Origin: Apostichopus parvimensis
Taxonomy: Eukaryota > Echinodermata > Holothuroidea > Aspidochirotida > Stichopodidae
Assembly (NCBI GenBank): GCA_000934455.1
Contig: KN884413.1
Span: 5,435-30,918 of the forward strand
DNA length: 25,484 bases
Direction of reading: 5' to 3'
Shown: positions 10,999 to 19,194 of the stretch, piece after piece
How the letters are laid out: every line of letters starts with the position of its first letter
Numbering within the stretch: the first letter of the stretch is position 1
Made by a program: the position numbers and the translations under genes
The notes under the pieces: model-generated
What the model saw: only the letters and a program-made list of their open reading frames with translations
The model's database searches: none
What the model was told of the DNA's origin: nothing

Positions 10999-11292
10999 AT
11001 TAAACTTGTACAGCAGGTAGAAGGTTTACCAGACACTGAAGCATGGATTGCCTCTTGTTTATTGATGCCAAGGTCGTTGGGTCAGTCAGGTCAAAGCAGG
11101 AAACAAAACTGTTGGCTTAAAGTCAGGATGATCATCCAACATGAAGTTATACGTGAACAGATCATATGGGCTTCTGTCTTCCCCAGGCATAGCAAATTAG
11201 GACCAACCAGAATCCCCGGCCCTATGCCTGGTGACGGTGACCTTCTCTTGCGCATGGCAAGACTGGAGCTACAGTGTGTACAAGGTGCATGA
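10999..11292 (+). CDS. Candidate internal or terminal exon, unrecognised protein
   Basis: A long pyrimidine-rich tract (TTTCTTTTCTTCTTTTATCTGACAG) ends at 10998 and looks like a strong splice acceptor. An in-frame stop (TGA, 10993-10995) lies just before it, so the frame opens only from the acceptor. From 10999 there are 97 sense codons in phase 0 before TGA at 11290-11292. The local base composition is less AT-rich than the flanks. The peptide begins IKLVQQVEGLPDTEAW, has a proline/glycine-rich stretch (GPTRIPGPMPGDGD) and ends in a helix-like LLLRMARLELQC. No domain was recognised. It could be a last exon: ATTAAA, a weaker poly(A) signal, lies at 11314. Alternatively it could be an internal exon ending at CAAG/GTGCAT (11284), a poor donor. 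No partner exon was identified, so this is an inference from splice signals and openness only. Confidence 0.4.
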   Translation: MKLVQQVEGLPDTEAWIASCLLMPRSLGQSGQSRKQNCWLKVRMIIQHEVIREQIIWASVFPRHSKLGPTRIPGPMPGDGDLLLRMARLELQCVQGA

Positions 11293-11602
11293 TGGTGAGC
11301 TGGTTTTACTTTTATTAAAATTACAAAATTACAACTACAGTAGGTGGGTGTTAGTTTTCAGATGAAAATCCCTTGTCCTCTTGGGTTTGCCTGATGAAAA
11401 GTTTTGGTGTGTAAAAAGGGTGGACGTTCGGTTCTTCTGTGACATGTGCGAGCAACTTGAAAATGAGTAGAAAAGAAGGGGAGGGCGTGTGCTTGTGTGT
11501 GCAGTTGGGGATGGGTTGATTTATGTTTTATATAGAATGAAAGATCCTGTGTAAAGGGTTCTTTCCTTGGAGTGAGTTTACAAACTCATTCCTATTCTGA
11601 TA
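11293..11602. other. Non-coding stretch before the TIR element
   Basis: Nothing recognisable apart from a purine- and G-rich run near 11470-11515 (AAAAGAAGGGGAGGGCGTGTG) and one TACAGTA heptamer at 11336. Confidence 0.4.
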
Positions 11603-11632
11603 TACAGTACCGCCAATAAGTAACTTGGTAAA
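11603..11632 (+). repeat. Left terminal inverted repeat with TA duplication
   Basis: TA then CAGTACCGCC...TTGGTAAA. It pairs base for base with 13050-13079 in reverse complement. Confidence 0.95.
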
Positions 11633-12952
11633 CCGCGCTCTTTTTTTGCGCTCAGTGCATTTAACCGCGCTCTATCTTTTGTTAAAACCCGCATTTATAT
11701 GCGGGTAATTGCGGGGAACTGTTTATCAGAGCGCAGATTCCGTCGGAAGGCTTCCCTGATTCTATTCATGCCCGCTAGAAGTGTGAAGTTCATTGTCAGA
11801 CGGTCAATGGCTGTAATCCTCCTTAATTCCTTCCAATCCGGTAACAAAAGAATATCGATAGTCGCTGGTAGAAGGAAGACCAAAGGTTTATACTCGGTGT
11901 TAAGCATGTATCTTAAACTGTTTAAATTCAACATACAATACAAATGTCCGCGCAAAAATATGTGCGCAAAATAGTTGACCATTAAAACCCCCAAAAAAGG
12001 AATTCACATTTTACCTGTACGAGGAAAATCATTGGTACAGCAACCTGTCGTCTGATGATTTGCATGCTACAGTACTGTATAGCATTCTTACAATGTGCGT
12101 GAAACACTTGTTCTTAGTTAAACTTGGCAACTCGCCAAGAAACGATTGTCAGTGGAACGTCTATACATAGCGAAACAGCGAACAATATCCAATTCACCGA
12201 GTCTTGTCTCGTATTCGTAAGCCTATGAACAGTACTCTATAAATCAGTGCAACGTTTCCTAGCCTACAGTAATGTGCCTAAAGTCCACACAAAACACGAG
12301 GCCTGATGTTACTACTAAAAATGATATGTTACCCCGAATTTCCCGAAAGGATAAAATCTCGTTTAAAACAAGTTTTACTCGCGCAGCACAGTACCATTCA
12401 TAATTTGCATATTACACCAATTTTACACTCGGCGTCCAGATGGCGGGAAAATGTAACATCATGTTCAATTTGTTGTGTCGTTCCCAGGGTGCGATGAACT
12501 TGTTGTCAAGTTCGAATGTCGATGACCTACTTATGTTCTGTTACCAATGTCAGTGGGAATTATGTGTGTAAAAACTCGTGTTTTTCCACGTGTCATATAT
12601 ACATAGAAGTTTTAAATAAGAGGAGCGAATTTCGGGGAGGCTCGTTGATTGTGAGTAAGCACTTATTTAAGCATCAGTATTTGTGAAAAATATCGTAAGG
12701 TTTTTCAGATATTCTCTTTGAATGTCTCCTCCATATATCTCTCTTTCTCCGTGCACTCAAAGCTCGACATTTACGCTAATTCTGTTAGGGGGAAATTATC
12801 GTAAATATCGAAATATCGTGATAACTTTTGAACTATTTATCGTGACGGTAAAAAGCAAATATCGCCCAGCACTACCTCCACACTATGAATAGCGTTGTAT
12901 CGATCGGTTCACTCCCATTGTGTCGGTGGTGAATAGCGAGCGTGGGGAATTT

Positions 12953-13001
12953 GCGTTCCTTTATTTGGAGTGCGGGGAAAGTAGCGTTCCTTTATTTGGA
13001 G
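12953..13001 (+). repeat. Subterminal 18-bp direct repeat in the TIR element
   Basis: GCGTTCCTTTATTTGGAG occurs at 12953-12970 and again at 12984-13001, 31 bp apart, each next to a GGGGAA-containing segment. Paired subterminal repeats of this kind can be transposase-binding sites, but here that is inference. Confidence 0.7.
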
Positions 13002-13049
13002 CGAGGTTAATTGCAGTTAAGCTGCGTTTTGCGCTGATTCGCGCTAATC

Positions 13050-13079
13050 TTTACCAAGTTACTTATTGGCGGTACTGTA
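13050..13079 (-). repeat. Right terminal inverted repeat with TA duplication
   Basis: TTTACCAAGTTACTTATTGG followed by CGGTACTG and TA. It is the exact reverse complement of 11603-11632. Confidence 0.95.
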
Positions 13080-14167
13080 CCTCATCTGTTATTTTACCAA
13101 GAAATAAAGTGTGGAAAAAGCTAGTCAGAAGAAAAATGTATTTTAACAGAACCCTTTTAAAGCGTTACGCCTAATGACACACTAATCTACACTTGTTACC
13201 CTTCTATATCTAGGGTGAACTTTGGGCCGTGATCCTTGCACACATGTTTCAAACGGAAATATTAAAAGGAACAAATATTAGGACTGTGTTCCATATGGTG
13301 GTAGAACTCATGTGATAATTTGTTCGGCATGTGATATGATGAAACACCTTGGCCTAACTTGGTTTCTGTATGTTACGATCTCTTTGGCAGTCAATTACGC
13401 CTTCTGTCCTTCCAATTCTGAGAACCAGACGATGATTGACTGAGGATTCCGAGATGCGGAGTGAATCTAGGGATGATGATAAATCTAAATCCAGAAGAGG
13501 ATGGATATTAGAGGCTGTGAAACTCTTCTGAGACGGTATGCCACACTTTTGTGTCCTACGATTGAATGCTGAATGGGGCTTCGGAGCCTTTCAACAGAGA
13601 GTACTGTCATAACAGTTGTACCTGTGTTACATTTCGTATGGATTCTATATCAATATTCTTCTTGGAAACTTTATAAAAACCACATTTGTTGATGAATTTT
13701 TAAAGTATCGTGACATAACAACCCTGTGTATAGAAATAGTTTTAATCCACCTGCTCAAATTTATGCATGGTTTTCATTAGAGTCGGATCGTTTAATGCCA
13801 GAAGAGAAAGAAGCTAAACAGGCTCAGCGTTATTTTTTTTTACTTTTAGTTTTACACTTACTTGAGCTTTAAGCGATAAAAACAAATTAATAACTTCCAG
13901 TATTGGTCAAATCCTTTGATAATATTGAATGAATTATCACTAGTGATGTATAAACCATATAATGAATAAGTCAGATAACGGTGCAAGATTGATAATTAGA
14001 TTGTCTTTCCTTGATAATTGACATCGTTACGATAATTAGTTGTTTGTGATTGAAAATTGATTACTTCCTTAGTATCCCAAAACGGTGAACAGTGTATGAA
14101 TAAACGGCAGTCTTTTTTTTTTTTTACAAAGTCAGTTATCCTCTTTTTTTTTTGCTTTTTTTTTCAG
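13080..14167. other. Intergenic stretch, no recognised gene
   Basis: The longest open stretch starting inside the element (12920-13174) runs out of its right end and is not credible as a gene. A 25-codon ATG frame at 13453 (MRSESRDDDKSKSRRG...) has no support from signals. Poly-T runs at 14113-14125 and 14142-14164 end in TTTTTTCAG at 14168, which could be a splice acceptor. Confidence 0.4.
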
Positions 14168-14289
14168 AACAAGGAGGGAAATCTTGAATAAAATATTATC
14201 GAAGCGACACGCCCAGAAATGAGTTTGGGGTCCATGGCATTGGAAACGAACACTGGTAAATGCATCCAAGAGGTTCTATGATGAGTTTC

Positions 14290-14425
14290 TTTTCACAATT
14301 TGTATGTACAGAGGAATTCTGTGTCTCTCATATGCTTGAGGATTCCACTATTACAAATTAAGCATTCTTGCATATATTAAAATGTGTCATTTCCTTTGGA
14401 AGTTTGCAGGGTAACACCAAAACTT
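14290..14425 (+). repeat. First copy of a diverged ~110-bp duplicated block
   Basis: The block from GTATGTACAGAGG through CTTGAGGATT, TTAAGCATTCTTGCATAT and TTTGGAAGTTTGC resembles 15000-15112 (GTAGGTACAGAGT, TTTGAGGATT, TTAAGCCTCATTCTAGCATAT, TTTGGAAGTGTGC) at roughly 70 percent by eye. Both copies lie a similar distance after a poly-pyrimidine-CAG, so a duplicated acceptor-exon-donor-intron unit is possible. The SINE is inserted just after this copy. Confidence 0.6.
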
Positions 14426-14449
14426 GCTCTTCATTCATGCTTTGTTATT

Positions 14450-14692
14450 GTATGTATGTATGTATTTTAGATCCTCCTGCACGCAGGAACTCACGAAGAA
14501 GCCTCATTGGCTTATCAAAGCCGCAAGCTGACCGAAGTCAGTCTCTTACATTCATATTTAACGGCCATGATTATGAATTGTTAATTGTCAACAAATCTGT
14601 AACTGGACGACATACATTAATCTGGGAGTGACTCGAACCGGGGACCTTATGATTGAAGGGGACCTTATGATGACAGGGACCTTATGATTGTT
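14450..14692 (-). mobile_element. tRNA-type SINE in reverse orientation with a (CATA)n tail
   Basis: Read on the minus strand, GGTTCGAGTCA at 14639-14629 fits the RNA polymerase III B box (consensus GGTTCGANNCC, last two bases diverged). The element ends on the left in AAAATACATACATACATACA, a simple-repeat tail common in SINEs. Three compact hairpins precede the tail: CTGAC-TTCG-GTCAG (14528-14541), which is a C(UUCG)G tetraloop; GGCTT-TGAT-AAGCC (14509-14522); and CCTGC-GT-GCAGG (14476-14487). The segment 5' of the B box is a degenerate triplication of ATCATAAGGTCCC (period 17-18 bp, 14641-14692), and no A box was found, so the promoter looks broken. An open stretch of 87 codons on the plus strand crosses this element and is not a gene. 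The family name is not known to me. Confidence 0.7.
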
Positions 14693-14884
14693 ATTGGTCA
14701 AGTAATGCATCATTTTGCTAGGTGATGGGAGATGATTAATTTCCTTTGCTCTTTGATCCACCCTCTAATTTGAATCCCCTGGGAATCATTACATTTTAAA
14801 CCGAAATTGTTAATGTTGGTATCGAGAGTGGCACAAATTTTACTGTCTTCAAAATGAGTTATTCTCGTTTTCTCTCCTTTTCAG

Positions 14885-15010
14885 AAAAAAGAAAAAAGGT
14901 TGATATTAGAAAGAGGTGACAGGATCTCCAAGCGCAAGGATGAGATGTACTTCATGAACGTGCAAATGACGAAACTGCAAATGCTTCCTACATATGTAGG
15001 TACAGAGTAA
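14885..15010 (+). other. Candidate small exon, low confidence
   Basis: TCTCTCCTTTTCAG ends at 14884, followed by 41 sense codons in phase 0 before TAA at 15008-15010. A possible donor (TATGTAG/GTACAG) lies at 14999-15004. The peptide is lysine-rich and charged (EKRLILERGDRISKRKDE). No domain was recognised. The same acceptor-plus-block arrangement occurs around 14168-14300, where the frame is short (17 codons). This could be an exon of an unidentified gene or chance. Confidence 0.25.
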
Positions 15011-15112
15011 CTGTGTTGTCTCCTATATATTTGAGGATTGGTCTATTCCAACTTAAGCCTCATTCTAGCATATTTAAAACATTTTAATTACATTTGGAAG
15101 TGTGCCAAAGTT
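15000..15112 (+). repeat. Second copy of the diverged ~110-bp block
   Basis: See the first copy at 14290-14425 for the shared landmarks. This copy is followed directly by the purine-rich run at 15113-15175 and has no SINE. Confidence 0.6.
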
Positions 15113-15984
15113 GGGAGTGGGAAGGGTAGGCAAGGGGGGGGGGGAGTAGGGGAAGGGAGAGAGAGAGATTGGAGGTATAAGGAGTACATTGTATGCCATC
15201 GTATTTGGTGTTGTGTTACTTCACATGTGTAAACGAAAGACTAACATATCTGGTATTGCATTTTACCACAACGCGACGACACAAAATGAGTAAGGTACTT
15301 AGCACTGAAATGGAATACGTATCAGCAGTTTTTGTGCAAAGTATGATGTCATATTTATTATTTTGACGGAAAGCCAAATTTGTAAACTTCAAAACTGCCA
15401 TGCTAAATCTGAGCCCTAAATTTATCTCTGAGGGACTGATCTTATCACAATAACAAAGTCTTTTAACTCCCGTCTGTTTTGAGACGGCCAAGGTACGTAG
15501 GTGGTATAATAAACATCTGTATTGAGATCTTGAAAAAAGGGAAGGGAATGTTTCTTTTGCCTGCAATATTTTAGGGCATTGTAATCAAACATAACCGGCC
15601 TCAGTTAGAAAAATTCAGGTTTTATGAGTTTGCTACCTAAAGTTATATAAAGTCACTCAATTACATGGTCAAGTGGAAGTTTAACATTGTGAAATTTCTT
15701 TGACTCTTATACTCAACTCAAGACATTTTTTATCTGTAACGGTAAAACTTTATCGACATATTTACTCGACTCTTCTGCAATCGATGCTTTAATATTGACC
15801 TACAACACAAATTCAAAGTCTCCATACTAGAGGATGAACTGTGTTTTGGTACTTATTTACTCAAATAAGTAATGTAAGGGTCGTTATTCCTTTATTCAGA
15901 TGTGTTCCAAACTTGGCAATGTCTTAAATTCCCTCCTTCCTGCTGCGGTCCCTATTCAGCATCTTCACTGGGTTCTTTGGTGCC
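15113..15984. other. Non-coding stretch with a poly-G/GA run
   Basis: GGGTAGGCAAGGGGGGGGGGG and the following AGGGGAAGGGAGAGAGAGAG form a purine-only strand at 15120-15170, able in principle to form a G-quadruplex or triplex. The 116-codon reverse-strand open stretch at 15216-15566 has no recognised motif and lacks acceptor or donor support; it is not called. Confidence 0.45.
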
Positions 15985-16870
15985 TTTAGATCATTCTGTT
16001 ATGACCTAGGAGTGAAATAATAATCACTTTGATCAGATAAATTTTTCTGTCTAGCGTACAGGCTTGTATGTTTGTGGTCGTTTTCTTGCATTGGCCTGAA
16101 TCCCTTGGGGTAATACTTCCGTCAAAATGGTACCAATGCGTCTCGTAGAATGTCTATAGAAAAACTCTCGACGCATGATTCCATCGAAGATAATCAATAT
16201 TAGTGGCCCCTCTCTTTCATATACCTGCCCAAACATGCAACTTGTAAGGATGTTTGGGTCTCCCGTTCACATTTCAGTCTAAAGGAAACTCTCGCGTGAC
16301 TGTCTAATTCAGTAGTGCACTCGTCGTTAAAAACGACGTTGTGGTAGGACACCTTCTGGAGGGCTAGCTCTCGAACATGAATGAGACGCTTTACTTGGTT
16401 GGCATGTCTGATGCATGGTGCATTTTTAGTCTATTCACAAATCCAGCCAAGTTCAGCCTGCTTCTATTTCTTGGACCGTAGAAGTGCATATATCGGACCC
16501 GGTTCTTTGACAAAGTTCTTTTCTTAAGTCGGTTGAAGTTGGCTCCTCATTTTCCTTCAATAGTGCAGGAATAATTTCACCGCACTGGGCCGTCATCTTC
16601 TTTCTTCTTCCACCTCTTTTCCTGTTACGTACGTTGCCTCTAGCTTGAAACCTGGTGATGATGTTTGTGACGGAGTTTCTGGATATAACATATATATGAC
16701 ATATATATATAACATAGATATAACATATATCCATTTTCTGGATATTACAGTGCCAGCATCTCTTTGCTCTTTCCATACAGCATAGGGACGTTTCTTCTGC
16801 AGTATCACAGCTCTTACTACTTTTAACCGAATCGTTGGTGAAATTAAACAACTTGGCATCTTCAACGTTT
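15985..16870 (-). pseudogene. Tc1-like transposase, multiply frameshifted
   Basis: Reading the minus strand from about 16865, the pieces of a Tc1-family transposase appear in order but in different frames: the N-terminal start MPSCLISPTIRLKVVRAV; the helix-turn-helix region VISRNSVTNIITRF; the basic linker with GGRRKKMT; DLRKELCQRTG; the first catalytic-acid region NDECTTELDSHARVSF at about 16300; LHVWAGI; IFDGIMRREFF; and ENDHKHTS (the second-acid motif, like Tc1 DNDPKHTS) at about 16065. A weak YYFTP near 16020 may be the remnant of the WW.TP segment before the third acidic residue. At least four frame changes, several stops and a 59-bp AT-rich insertion (16688-16746) break it. Length is near the family's usual ~340 codons. 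Terminal inverted repeats were not found. It is dead and clearly older than the TIR element at 11.6 kb. Confidence 0.85.
16677..16747. repeat. AT microsatellite inside the transposase pseudogene
   Basis: TTCTGGATATAACATATATATGACATATATATATAACATAG... sits between two copies of TTCTGGATAT(A/T)A (16677 and 16736). Removing one copy plus the intervening DNA restores the family's expected order at the helix-turn-helix, so this looks like a repeat expansion or a small insertion with flanking duplication. Confidence 0.75.
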
Positions 16871-17628
16871 TAAGTTCTCTTGGGCGTTACCTACGAGAGA
16901 GTGATTCTCTTGACTGGGACACTCTTAAGTCTTAACACCATTATTCACCAGACTCCAACCGCGTCCGCACATCACCACAACAACCTTTCAAAAATCTTAC
17001 ATAAATCTATTGAATTAAAAATTGATCACTTCAAACAGGTTGTTCACCTAGCTTCTATGCGCTTTATTCGCTGATTTCAGAATTTTTTCTCAATCTCTGA
17101 CAATTACCCTTAACTTGGCCATTTTTTCGTTTTGTTTGTTTGTGTGGGTAACCGAGCCGGCATGCTGTATGTATTATGCAACGTCTGGTATTTAAGATTA
17201 CTTCTTTGGAAAACCTTGAACATTTCAAGAGCAAGATCATGTTTTCTGAACTAGGTATTTTAAAGCAAATATATGTACTGTACATGGGGGAGGAAACTTA
17301 GGCTATTCTGGCATAATCTAAGGAAAGAGTTACAGTTGGTGCAGAAAAGTAAAGTATGTGTTGAACTTGACAACCTCCAGTCTGTCTAAAAATATGCTCT
17401 GCATATTTTTTAAGTTAAAAAAATAAGGAGGATATGGACTGTGCGGGGGATAGACAATATTTTCAAATTAAGTTGCGATTCACCAGCGAGGTGATTTGGA
17501 ATCATTTTGACACCCGGTAGATAAACCCAAGGTGTGCATCCCTGTGTCACTGAATACCAGTGAAAAGTTACGATATGAAACAAACGAACCAAATATCAAA
17601 AGCAATGAAAGACAATTTCGAGGAACAC
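16871..17628. other. Intergenic stretch, no recognised gene
   Basis: Only short open stretches without motifs occur (16880-17074 plus, 17064-17285 minus). No terminal repeat of the neighbouring Tc1-like element could be picked out here. Confidence 0.4.
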
Positions 17629-17935
17629 TTATTTCTTTATTTTCTTAATGACCAGTTATCACTATGTATACTCACTTACACTTTCATAGTTCGTTACTAT
17701 GAAATAAAGTTAATCTTGTTGTCTAAAACATGAACCAATGACTCTAGAGCTCAGGAAACTAACCCAATTTTGTTAAACAAAACTTGCTAGTTATCAAAAA
17801 AAACTATGAATAATTACTCATTCTTTGATAAATAAAGGAAATACCCGTATCTGAGAGTTTGTTTAACTACAAAACGCACCCACTCCCCCATTTGCCATCC
17901 ATAATCAACGTTATTTCTTTATTTTCTTAATGACC
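17629..17935. repeat. Perfect 25-bp direct repeats flanking a 257-bp segment
   Basis: TTATTTCTTTATTTTCTTAATGACC occurs at 17629-17653 and 17911-17935 with no mismatch (first 20 bases TTATTTCTTTATTTTCTTAA). The 257 bp between (17654-17910) have no coding content or clear element ends. The right copy adjoins the left end of the BEL/Pao coding remnant, so the segment may be an insertion with a long target duplication, or a local duplication. Confidence 0.8.
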
Positions 17936-18995
17936 TTCCTTTAAGTAAGGCTCGTCCACGTTTAATGCAGTCCAATTCCTCCTTATAAGCATCTTGTTGG
18001 ACGGAACGGAGGGCGGTAATTTCTAGCTTGTGAAAATTCATCAACTCCTCAGGAGGTGTGGGAGCATTTCCAAGTTCCTTTACCAGGCTTACCAGGAATC
18101 TTCTTGAAAGACTTGGCTATCCGCAAAAGTTTGCCGACAGCGTTAAGTAAGCCTCTCCAATTTGAAAAACGTTCAAAGCGATGAGCACCTAAAACAATTG
18201 AGACCCTTAAACAATATTTGAAGTTATTGTGAGCATGGTAGTGACGGCAGGTCGAACTTCAGAATCTGCTTCAGGTTGCACAAGGTCATAGTTGTTCCCT
18301 TCGAGCAGTTCTGGGCGGGACAGAAACTCCGGGCCTGTAAACCACATACTGTCTTGAAGCTCATGTGCTGCAATGGATCTAGAGGCCAAGTTTGCAGGAT
18401 TTTGCTTAGTAGCAACACTACCAGACGATTCCATGTTTACGTATCAAACCGAGTAAATCGCATCAGACAGTCAACACGTCCAGATCAGTGTAGCAACCAC
18501 TGATCTGGACGTGTTGACTGTCTGATGCGAGTAACCCGCGCGCAAACCAAAACAGAGAAACGCCTAGAAAGGATCCAAAGCCAAACAAACACCACCGAAA
18601 AGTCTGCGAAAAACCCGACACCACCTAGCCAAAAACCAATTTCATCCTTGATGTACTCATACAACTCCACTGCCAAAAATGCAGCGCATAACTCTAGTCG
18701 GGGAATTGTGTGGGCTGGTTTTGGTGCTAATTTCGCTTTTCCCAACAAGAATACGACTCGACAATTTCCTTCTTCGTTGACAACTCTGATGTACGCCACT
18801 GCTCCAATGGCAACTGTAGAAGCATCAGAAAAGATACACAATTCCTTCTTTTGAGTCAACGACAATGACAATTGGATGACACACCGGGGAACATGCACAT
18901 CTTCTAACAACTTCAAGGATTCCTTCCACTTAATCCATTCAACTTCTCTTTCAAAAAAGAGAGGTTCGTCCCAGTCGTTGATCTCAGAACTAAGG
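17936..18995 (-). pseudogene. BEL/Pao retrotransposon pol fragment (Peptidase_A17 / RNase H region)
   Basis: Minus-strand reading from 18990 gives INDWDEPLFFEREVEWIKW, LEDVHVPRCVIQ, IFSDASTVAIGAVAYI (18838-18792), GKAKLAPKPAHTIPRLELCA, LAVELYEYIKDEI, then after an interruption TKQNPANLASRSI, ELQDSMWFTGPEFL, AHRFERFSNWRGLL and finally KRGRALLK near 17945. These are characteristic, in this order, of the region after the reverse transcriptase in BEL/Pao polyproteins. The frame is broken by an inverted insertion at about 18415-18497, a stop near 18206 and a frameshift near 18070. LTRs, reverse transcriptase and integrase are absent, so only an internal fragment of roughly 1 kb remains. Its 3' end abuts the 25-bp repeat. 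Confidence 0.9.
18458..18530. repeat. Perfect hairpin with 33-bp arms and a 7-base loop
   Basis: Arms 18458-18490 and 18498-18530 are exact reverse complements; the loop is TAGCAAC. Both arms encode the same peptide, RIRQSTRPDQ, one on each strand. Outside the arms the two sides are related but diverged at the protein level (plus RRFHVYVSNRVN, minus RRFSVLVCARVT). Confidence 0.95.
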
Positions 18996-19194
18996 TGGTT
19001 CTTGGGAAAGGATGATTGGTATAGCTCGGAAGATACTCAATGCAATGCTATTGCAGTCTAAACACACCCGTCTCACCCATGAGATTTTGTTCACTCATTC
19101 ACCAACATTTACTCAAATTAAACTGCTGGCAAACGTCCATGATCTTGTCACTGTTTATCTTTGTTTTGCGGTTTAAGGGGAAATGGTTGTCTGG

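Larger units (their letters stand above)
11603..13079. mobile_element. Complete TA-flanked DNA transposon, Tc1/mariner/pogo type, apparently non-autonomous
   Basis: The left end CAGTACCGCCAATAAGTAAC at 11605 and the right end at 13077 are inverted copies of each other over 28 bp with no mismatch. Adding the TA dinucleotide on each side (11603-11604 and 13078-13079) gives a 30-bp perfect match, as expected for a TA target-site duplication. CAGT ends with TA duplication are typical of the Tc1/mariner/pogo superfamily. The element proper is about 1473 bp. Subterminal DNA on both sides is rich in GCGC (CCGCGCTC, TTTGCGCTC on the left; GCGCTGATTCGCGCTAAT on the right), and there is a hairpin ACCCGCAT-TTAT-ATGCGGGT at 11687-11706. 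The two overlapping open stretches at 11695-11994 (plus 91 codons, minus 99 codons) show no transposase motif. It is either a large MITE-like derivative or carries an unfamiliar or decayed gene. The intact inverted repeats suggest recent activity. Confidence 0.9.

Noticed and set aside
11695-11994. 99-codon minus-strand and 91-codon plus-strand open stretches in the TIR element
   Set aside because: They overlap on opposite strands, show no transposase motif and no helix-turn-helix or DDE residues. A gene call is not justified.
12680-12875. Possible hAT-type end inside the TIR element (ATATCGCCCAGCACT resembles the reverse of a CAG.GCTGGGCGATA terminus)
   Set aside because: No matching opposite end was found, and the best 8-bp flank pair (CCTCCATA / CCTCCACA) is imperfect. 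It may be an old fragment, but this is not supported.
14690-14712. TGGTCAAGTAATG as a Pol III A box for the SINE
   Set aside because: It lies on the plus strand, opposite to the B box, so it cannot serve the same promoter. Likely coincidence.
15216-15566. 116-codon reverse-strand open stretch
   Set aside because: No recognised domain, no splice signals, no composition shift, and no sign of repetition.
18276-18503. Plus-strand open stretch across the BEL fragment
   Set aside because: Most of it is antisense to the minus-strand BEL reading. Only its last ~25 codons are meaningful, as the inverted copy described separately.
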